The translations under genes were made by a program, and so were the position numbers. From Anaeramoeba flamelloides (taxonomy: Eukaryota > Metamonada > Anaeramoebidae): a DNA stretch of 64,000 nt. Position 1 is the first letter of the stretch. The number at the start of each line of letters is the position of its first letter. Positions 56,141 through 64,000 of the stretch are shown one piece after another. The stretch is taken from the NCBI GenBank assembly GCA_027625915.1, contig JANTQA010000072.1, positions 3,472,001 to 3,536,000 of the forward strand. The letters are read 5' to 3'. Below the pieces are notes generated by a model. It saw nothing but the letters and a program-made list of their open reading frames with translations, was not told the origin of the DNA and did no database searches.

Positions 56141-59100
56141 ATGAGATTCTACCTTGTTTTACTTTTGTTCCTCTTTTTGGTTGTGTTTACACAACCATTT
56201 GAGGAAGACAAAGAAAAAATGGAATGGATCAAAAAGGACGCCCTTGAAGCAAAAATGAACTTGAGGCCTTCTTATACGAGGACAAAGGAAGAGGATGATG
56301 AGAAGTATGATTATGATTTTGTTTATCATTCACTTGAAAAAAGTAAAAGATCTGATCTTCAGAAAAGTGAAAGATCACTCCAAGATGTCACTGTTTCTGA
56401 ACCAGCAATTATCCCGTTTGGACGTGGCCAAGAAACTACAGCCTATATGCAGTAAGTACAAAACAAAAAAACATTATAAAAAATCTCTATCTATTTTTTA
56501 TTTTTATTCTTGTGAAGGGAGGAATGTTTATTATTAGTAAGAGAAGTTAGACTTTTTTGAAATTAAGAAATAAAAGGAAAATTTATTTAATTTTTGGTTA
56601 ATTTCAAAAAGTAAAAAAAACTGCAGTTAGCTTTTCCAGAATTTAAAAGAATAGAGTAAAACCTTTTGAATTATGTAAAATCAAGGAACTCTACAGCACT
56701 CAAAGGACACTTTTTTTTAATTTTTTTTTTTTAATTAAACGAAATAATGTAAAATCATTGATCTTCTTCTATTCTTTGGAATTAAAGGAAAGTATAAGCA
56801 CTTTATACCACTCTGTGAGACTTGAAAACACTACCCTAAACCTTAAATTTTTGTTTAGAAAATGTTTGTAAGGCTCAAAAATGTATCTTTTAATTGAACT
56901 CTGATAAGAAACATATTAAATTTTTTTCTAATTGATAAAAAATATTAATATTTTTAATTTACATCTGTTTTTATAAACTGCCAACAATAAATTTGAAAAG
57001 AGTTCCTTCAAGCTGTATAAACTGCACCTTGTAAAATGTTTAGGGAAAAAATTATAAAACCATTTAATACAACTATCGAAGAAATAATACTGTTAATTGC
57101 AAAATATCAAGATCAAAATTTTTATTCAGCTTTCCTGAAAAATCACATGCCTTCCAAGAATCAAAAAATAATCATCAAAGCTACCAATTCTAAAAGTTGA
57201 AATTAATAATTTAAGCTGATTTTTTGAAATTAAAAATTTGAAATCTTTGCTTGATTTAAAAATCTTTTTTTTGGAAAGCTGAATGAAAATTTTGTTCAAT
57301 TTATTTTGCAACAAATAGTATTATTTTTAAATTCAGATATATAGATTGTTTATTATTGTCAAAGACTAGCAATTTCACAGAAAATGTTTAAAAGAAACTG
57401 CTTTTTAAATGTCCGATTCTTTTTCTTCTTTATTTCAATATAATTAATTTTTTCTAATATAATTATTTTATTATTATGCATTTATTTTTCTATAGACACG
57501 CTTATCAACATGTTATTAACCAATTAAAAACCTACAAGTCACAATTTTTAATTTACCCAAGAACTTTTACTCATACACAAGACTCTGTAAATAAATCCTT
57601 TTTTATTTTTTTTTTAAAAAAATTTCCTAAAAACCTTTTTGATAATCCCAATTACAATAAGTGTTTTTTTCCAAAAACAAAAAACAAAAAACAAAATATA
57701 CTAAATCTCTATAAATTTAAAAATCCAAACAAAAAATAATTTGAATAGGTTACATATACTTATGAAGATGGATCAATTTTTGATCTCGATCCTGACATGC
57801 CAGATGAAGATGACGAATCAGATTTCTTCAATTACATCGAAGCAAACACAGATATCAATTTAGAAAATGCAAAAGCACTTTATGACACAAACATTGCTGT
57901 TTTACAAATTGTTGATGGTGGCGATCTTACTTATGAAGGTGTTTATTACTGTAATTCACTTCGTACTTTCTTAGGTAAATGGGATCAATGTTATACTATG
58001 ACTGAATACAAGGCGATGGGAAGTCCTTATTTAGGAAATACCAAGTTCTTATATTTTAATGCCGAAGATGTTCAAAATTACTTGTCTACATCATATGGGT
58101 TATTTATTTTACCAGGTTTGTAACTTATTTTTAAGAGATTTTTCAAAAACAACAAATTGTTTTTGAAGTTTCATCAATTTAAAAACTAACAATAAAACAC
58201 CCATAAAACTAACGAAAACATAAAAAAACAAAAATAAAAAACTCAAATAACAATAAACAGACATTGCACGAGGCTCAGAAGACAAAATTATTGAATTATT
58301 AGGGGAAACTGGTAAAAATAAGATCCAAAGCTATGTCGAAAATGGAGGGACCATTTTAGCCTCTGGTAAATCAGGATATTTACTTGAAAAGTTAGGATTA
58401 ATTGTCGAAGGAACATTTGACACTGAAAATACACTTCAAGCCGAGGACGCAATTGCAGCTACAAGTGGATGTAGTGACTCAGACTTTACTGAATCTGGGA
58501 CTGAAGATTTTTTCCACCGAACACTTTGCTTTGGAACAAGGGAAGCCGACAATACTGAACGCCAAATGCCCTTGTTGTCTGCGTATGTTCCAGACGCATC
58601 AAATGATCCCGATTTGACAGCATACATTAACTTCAACGGGAACGCAGAATCTACACAGCTCAGCTACAAGGACTCGGATGGTTACTCAACAAACATTGAC
58701 GGTGGTACATTTCCTGCCATCTTGAGAAAGCCCCTGGGTGAGGGGCAAATGATTATCTCACTTGGTTCGACAGCGTTTAAGCAATCGCGATATGCATGGT
58801 TTTATAACATCTACTTTGCAGCGATCAGCCGTGATTTAATTTTGGATCGAGTTTTGCCGAACGAAATCATACCTGCCTTAGAAACGTATTCTGTGACTAT
58901 TGAGGCCACTTTCACAAACTATTTCACACGACAACTTAACAATGTAGAGCTATATGCCTTTTCTGTCCAGGGAACAGAGTTTAACACACCTATACCAAGT
59001 GGGTGTGTTGTACATTATAATGACACCACCGTTGACAGCACTATTTACAATGTTGACGAATACTTGATTTGTACAACAAATTTAGCCGCAGGGGCAAGTA

Positions 59101-62100
59101 GAACCTTTGATTTAAGCATATACATTTTCGAAGAGACTGTTACGCAAAAGGGAGACGACACACTGATCCTCTATAACAGATTCACCTATGATGATCCTGA
59201 CACAGATGACACAGTGGGTATATACCCCGGTAATCTCTATGTTGACGCCCGAATGGCAGCCTTAATTAGAGCCTCTTATAACCCCGATCCCTCATCCATA
59301 TACCCAATTAAAGGAGAGGGCAATTTCATTGACGATGTTTTGAATGCAGAAAACAAGGAAAACACCCTGGCTGAAGAAGTTCTTCATGTTGCCATTGTAC
59401 CCCTTATTTCACCAGTCACCGATGGTAGCGATCAGGCAATGGTGGCGTGGGAAATCACATTGGATTGGCAATACTACAACAACCATAACTGGATCTTCCC
59501 ATTTGAATCGAACTTGGAAGACTTTGACTATTTGGAATACTTGGAATTGTATAACTTCAAGGCCTCCCTCGCGGCCGACTGGGACACCTCTGTTAAAATT
59601 TCAAAGGAATTAACGCGGGACGAAATCCCCGAAGACGCAGACCTAGGTGACGTTTTACATGCCGAATACCAAACAAACATCGACTCGCTCAATACACGTG
59701 TTAAGCAGAGCTTTTTTGAAGATGCAGATCTCTTTTTTGAACACGCGACCCAGAGATTGATGGTTTATTGTGATACCACGGAGGAATTGCCAGCACAGGA
59801 ATTCTGGGTTGACGTGAGCAACATCCCCGAGGGTGAATGGACAATGAAGGATGGCAATAAGGTTGAGAAAAAGAAACTCTTTTGGGTTCGAAATGACATC
59901 TATTTCTATGACGCAGTCGACGGGACATCTGTTTATCCCCTACCCTCGGGTATCACAGAACCACAAACTGTTTTCACCATAGATCGATTCACACCAAAAA
60001 CAACCACCGAGGAATGTGTTGATGGACTAGGTAGCATTGAGGCGAGATTCTCCGATCCTGGCTGGTATAACTCGTCGACGGAACCTGGTATTAAGTACAA
60101 CGAATATTACAATGAAATCTTGATGCCCTGCGGTAGACAAGAGAATACAATCAACTGGGAAGATATCCCAGCGTCCAATTCCGACAGTGGGTACAGACAA
60201 ACACATTATATCTTTCCTAATCAAGACTCATGGATCGAATCTGCTGGTGATCTCATGGACTTTGACGAAACCACTGGTGAATACTTGAACTACCCCGAGC
60301 TGAAATATGCTGAAATTTACGGTGCCACATTTACACTAGATCCTTCGACAACATACAAGGGTGGTTATTTTGAAATCATTTTATCCGACGGCTTTACAGG
60401 CGGTGTAAATCCTGTGTCAAATGAGTATATAACATTCTCTGCAGATCAAATTGCCATTTGGAAAATGACTTGGACCTCGGGTACAAGCACCCTGAGAATC
60501 TATTTCAAAAGAGGTAATATGCCCAACGAATCAGATGGTGTTGACAATCAATTGGAAGTCAACTTTGAAGAATACAATAGTGCTGAAGACGAGATTATTT
60601 TGGGTATGGACGTCTATGCCCTAACCTACGATCTCTCGAGCCCAGAAACTGATTATGAAACCTATGAACTGAGCCATACTGAGACTCTCAATATTACTAA
60701 GCGTGGATGCTTTGTATGCCCCGCCATCAGAATGGAATTTGTCCTCAGCAGAGGCGATAATGATGATGAATCCTATATGAACGAATATGAAGCCATGGAA
60801 CCATTTGTCAGATTTGGTGTCTATGTCCAGGAATTAAAAAATCATGTCACAATTTACGGATCCCTTGAGGTGCACCCTATTAGCGATCCGGGCGCAGTGG
60901 CGCTATCTGGAGGAATGGCAACAATCACACACGTGGGCATTAGCTCGATCCCCTTTAGAGAATTCTTGACCACCGGTGTCAGGCAATTGATCCCCGCGGG
61001 TACGGAGACAGGCAGAGTGGAATGGAAAGATATCTGGGGCAGACATTGGGTACAACCCGTACGATCCATCTTTTTAGATGTGCCACCAATCCCGCCACCA
61101 CTGAAGAATTTCATCATGACAACCACTTTTGAATTGCTAGACATGGACGGCAATAGAGTGCTGGACTGGAACAGTGACGAAGAGTTGGACATTCACGTTC
61201 AGGTCAAATTGCTCAATAACTATCCCAAGTACTTTGAAATCACAGCTTGTCCAGAGAATATGTACAACCAACTTTCGAAAAAGCAAGAAGACCGAGACCG
61301 TTGGTTCACAGAGCCCAATGAAGAATTTCTCTATAGCGGATCGGATACCAATTACGATGTCTGGATCCATCAGGGCCATTCGGCCAAATATGGTGTTTGC
61401 TTCATGGAAGACGTAGATACCACGATCCTATCCGGTGAGCAATTAACGGATGCGCACAGACAAACAATGGAAGACACCCAGCATTGCAGCGACACCGAAT
61501 ACCAGGACCAAGGAGAGGAATGCCAATCAATCAACATCGACGTTCCTACAATCAGCAAGAGACCAGACGATGATGAAACCGACACATGGAATTATTGTGC
61601 CAGGGTAGACAATTATTATCCCAATAACTATATCGTTAAGAGTATTGGTATGTGGGATTTGACGCACATCGATTATGACGATAACCCACAGGATAAGGCC
61701 TACAAATACCACATGGATAATAGACTGCCAAGTATTGACAACAGTATCATTCGACCACACAACATTATTGCATTCCCCATCTTCAAGGGGTTGGGCTATG
61801 AAATGTATTATGAGTCCAACCACACAAACCCCAAATTTGAGGATTCAGGTAACATGGGATGGTGGTCCGATAATTTACAAACTCGAGATGACACATTGGT
61901 CGCCGGCCAACAAACTTCGAATGCAGTTTCTGTAGACAAATTTGATTACAGTTTAGAAGACGACGCCAAGGGTTGGATCGACATTACAGATCTGGAAGAA
62001 ACAGTTGAAGATGAAGATGACTACGCTGCAAATGCCCTGACCAATATTTATACATGTAATTTCAACAGGCATAGGGTTAGAGTTGATCCACAGGGCGAGA

Positions 62101-64000
62101 AAAGATCATATTTGCGCAATGTGTACCAAAACAACATGGTTCCCGTGGATACAACACTGACAAAGTATGACGCAAAATTGACCAGTTATGATTGCAGTCA
62201 AGTGGAAGAGCAATACACCCAAGAAACAATTCATGAATTCAATAACTATTTGGAAACCGAAACAGCGCGTGATTGGCTATACTTTGCCTCCAATTTACGA
62301 GGAGGTGCCAAGGAAAATTTGCATGTAATTTACAAATTGGAACCATTTGAAGATGTCATGTACGAATCATTGGCTGCCAAAATACATGACGGTGGGAGAT
62401 TTGTTTATTGGAATCCAGCAAACGGCCCCAATAGTTTCTTAATAGTTGACAATCCGGTATCAACAGTGAATGCCAAAAGATGTGATTTCCTTCTGTACCA
62501 AGAAATTTTCCCTACTTACACGACAACCTACGAGGCAATCGTTTTTGATGTAGCAAAGATCTACGATTATGAAGAGATCTATCGAACATACGACGATAAC
62601 ATTTACATCAACCATTATGGCTTTGGGGATTCCTCAATAAGTGTCTACGTTGGCGCAGCAGATGGCACAAGCTCTGCATTAGAGGGCACGGCAGGTGAAG
62701 AAACATACATCAAAGTTGAATTCTTTAACAACGCAGGCTTTGACTGGAATCTCTATGACAACGCTATCGAGGCTGAGGATATTGCCACCAAGCCCATCAG
62801 TGGCAACGATTTGTTATATGGAATCTGCCATAACTTGAAGCAACCAACAGAATACCTTTTCATGACTGTTGACATCCCAGACGAATTAGAAGACTATATC
62901 GAAATCAAGCCCTCCGAACATGCGCTTGAAATTGCTGCCACTTTCTTTGACTTTGAAAGTGTAAATGTGGTCACAATTCGCGACGGCTTCAAGGCTGTAT
63001 ACTTTTATCATTTAACGATCCTTCAGGATATCCCAGACGAGTTGAAGGGGAAACTTTGGGAATTTGAAATGAATTTACATGAGTCCTATTTCGACAAATT
63101 GCCCAACTATAACGACCCAACGACAGACGGCTTCCATGATTATCATTTACAAATCCCCTCTTGGTATATTGGCTTCAAACGATATGGAAACATTTATTAT
63201 TCAAGCGGATATTCTTCAAACTTGGAAGTTAAACACTATATCCCAGAAGATTTCAGTGTGCAGGGCGCCAAGTGGATCCAATATTCTGACATCCAACAGC
63301 TTCGGATCTATTCCACCGAGGAAGATAACAGAAGCAACCTCTTAGAATTCTATGAAGGCCTTGAGAACGATGTTGAATATTCCAAAACCTTTGCGGACGA
63401 TCAGCAAATTATCACATATGACCTTGAGTCAATTGCGCCAAAATTCCCCATCGTTAAAGACAACACATATGATGAAGCATGGCTATACATTCTGTTATTC
63501 AGCCAGCAATCACAAATGACCTATGGCAGAAATGTTGCTTCCTATCATTTAGAAATCGATTACGACGATTGGAAGGAGAAAAGAAAGCACGACGAAGTAA
63601 CCTGGGATTATTATATTGATGCTAAGGGCGCATGGTTAGAGGGGAGCTATGAAGGCACCCTTGTGTCCCATTCCACTTACCAAGAATTAGTTGATCAGAC
63701 GTTGTATTACGAAGAGGATGGTGTCATCAAAGTGACAGGCACATTTGAGAATGTTGGTTCGGATATCGCATACAATGTGGACTTCCGTTTCAAGGTCCCA
63801 ATATCCATGGAGCCCGTTTTTGAAAAAATTGACGACGAATATACATGGGGACCGATCGTCGTTGGTATCGATTATAGAAACTTGACTGTGCACACAGAGC
63901 AACAATTGATCCCTTATGATATCACCGCCTGCGACGTATATTTGAAATACACCGACGAAGATCCAGACCTTGTCACAGAGGATGGTGAATATAGATTATT
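56141..64000 (+). CDS. Very large secreted protein with amidotransferase-like N-terminal region (5' part; runs off window)
   Basis: Visible exons 56141..56451, 57496..57586, 57749..58115 and 58261..>64000 give at least 2169 residues with no stop. Introns are 1044, 162 and 145 nt with donors GTAAGT, GTAAAT and GTTTGT, and all junctions keep frame. Residues 1-18 (MRFYLVLLLFLFLVVFTQ) are a signal peptide, followed by a charged linker. Residues of about 180-310 look like a class I glutamine-amidotransferase-type fold: NIAVLQIVDGG at the first strand, GLFILPDIARG at 251, and NGGTILASGKSGYL at 284, where the nucleophile elbow has Lys instead of Cys. It is therefore probably a non-catalytic or binding domain. 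The rest is acidic, rich in Tyr, Asp, Asn and Thr, and beta-like, with segments resembling DUF11/CARDB-type domains (e.g. GVIKVTGTFENVGSDIAYNV at the end). Exon 4 is clearly GC-richer than exons 1-3. Likely an extracellular or surface protein. Family not recognised. Confidence 0.88.
56540..56830. repeat. Family C repeats within intron 1 of the large secreted protein gene
   Basis: AGACTTTTTTGAAATTAAGA, AGAATTTAAAAGAATAGAGT and ACTCTACAGCACTCAAAGGA are family C units. They lie entirely within the 1044-nt first intron. Confidence 0.5.
57090..57318. mobile_element. Family D MITE, copy D3 (TA-flanked), within intron 1
   Basis: 229 bp from CTGTTAATTGCAAAATATCA to TTTATTTTGCAACAAATAG, with TA at 57088-57089 and 57319-57320. 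Arms of about 40 bp include AAATTTTTATTCAGCTTTCC and GGAAAGCTGAATGAAAATTT. It lies about 180 bp upstream of the exon 2 acceptor and explains part of the unusual length of this intron. Confidence 0.8.

Noticed and set aside
58402-63905. Many small frames on both strands within exon 4 of the large secreted protein
   Set aside because: All are other-frame shadows. The long frame joins the upstream exons and continues without a stop to the window edge.

Overview
This is a nuclear window from an AT-rich, intron-bearing unicellular eukaryote. Three spliced cytosolic ribosomal protein genes (eS25, uL29, eL38) settle the eukaryotic assignment. Glutamine/asparagine-rich low-complexity coding sequence, long A and T tracts and all-TAA stops fit an amoeboid or other free-living protist. 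I cannot place it more precisely from sequence alone. Introns are GT-AG, 112 to 1044 nt long, with donors GTAAGT, GTAAAT or GTTTGT. No in-frame TGA or TAG suggests code reassignment.

Layout. 1-6.7 kb: gene-free DNA with several short terminal-inverted-repeat (TIR) elements and a tRNA-like sequence. 6.7-7.2 kb: rps25 (minus, 2 exons). 7.2-12.8 kb: repeat-dense DNA with a LINE 3' end and a TTAA-flanked element. 12.8-13.8 kb: unknown basic protein (minus). 13.8-20.1 kb: gene-free, with a LINE relic nested inside a MITE. 20.1-22.0 kb: TPR/coiled-coil protein (plus). 26.2-27.3 kb: DRE-TIM acyltransferase/lyase-family enzyme (minus). 33.1-34.6 kb: divergent rpl35/rpl38 pair. 39.2-41.4 kb: Q/N-rich protein (minus). 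48.0-49.0 kb: small secreted-type Cys-rich membrane protein (plus, 2 exons). 56.1 kb to the window end: the first four exons of a very large secreted protein (at least 2169 residues here, still open at 64000).

The genes do not form an operon or an obvious pathway. The only shared theme is translation (three ribosomal proteins, two of them head to head). The long gaps are built largely from small non-autonomous DNA elements. At least four families (called A, B, D and F here) have long TIRs and sit between TA dinucleotides, as Tc1/mariner-type elements do. One family (G) is flanked by TTAA, as piggyBac-type elements are. A further composite family (C) is made of AT-rich foldbacks plus short CACT-containing repeats. 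A retrotransposed LINE end has landed inside a family A element and left a 15-bp target duplication.

The most unusual coding feature is the giant exon from 58261 to the window edge. Its base composition is visibly richer in G and C than its own upstream exons. It encodes a secreted protein with a glutamine-amidotransferase-like N-terminal region that lacks the catalytic cysteine, followed by beta-rich, acidic segments.
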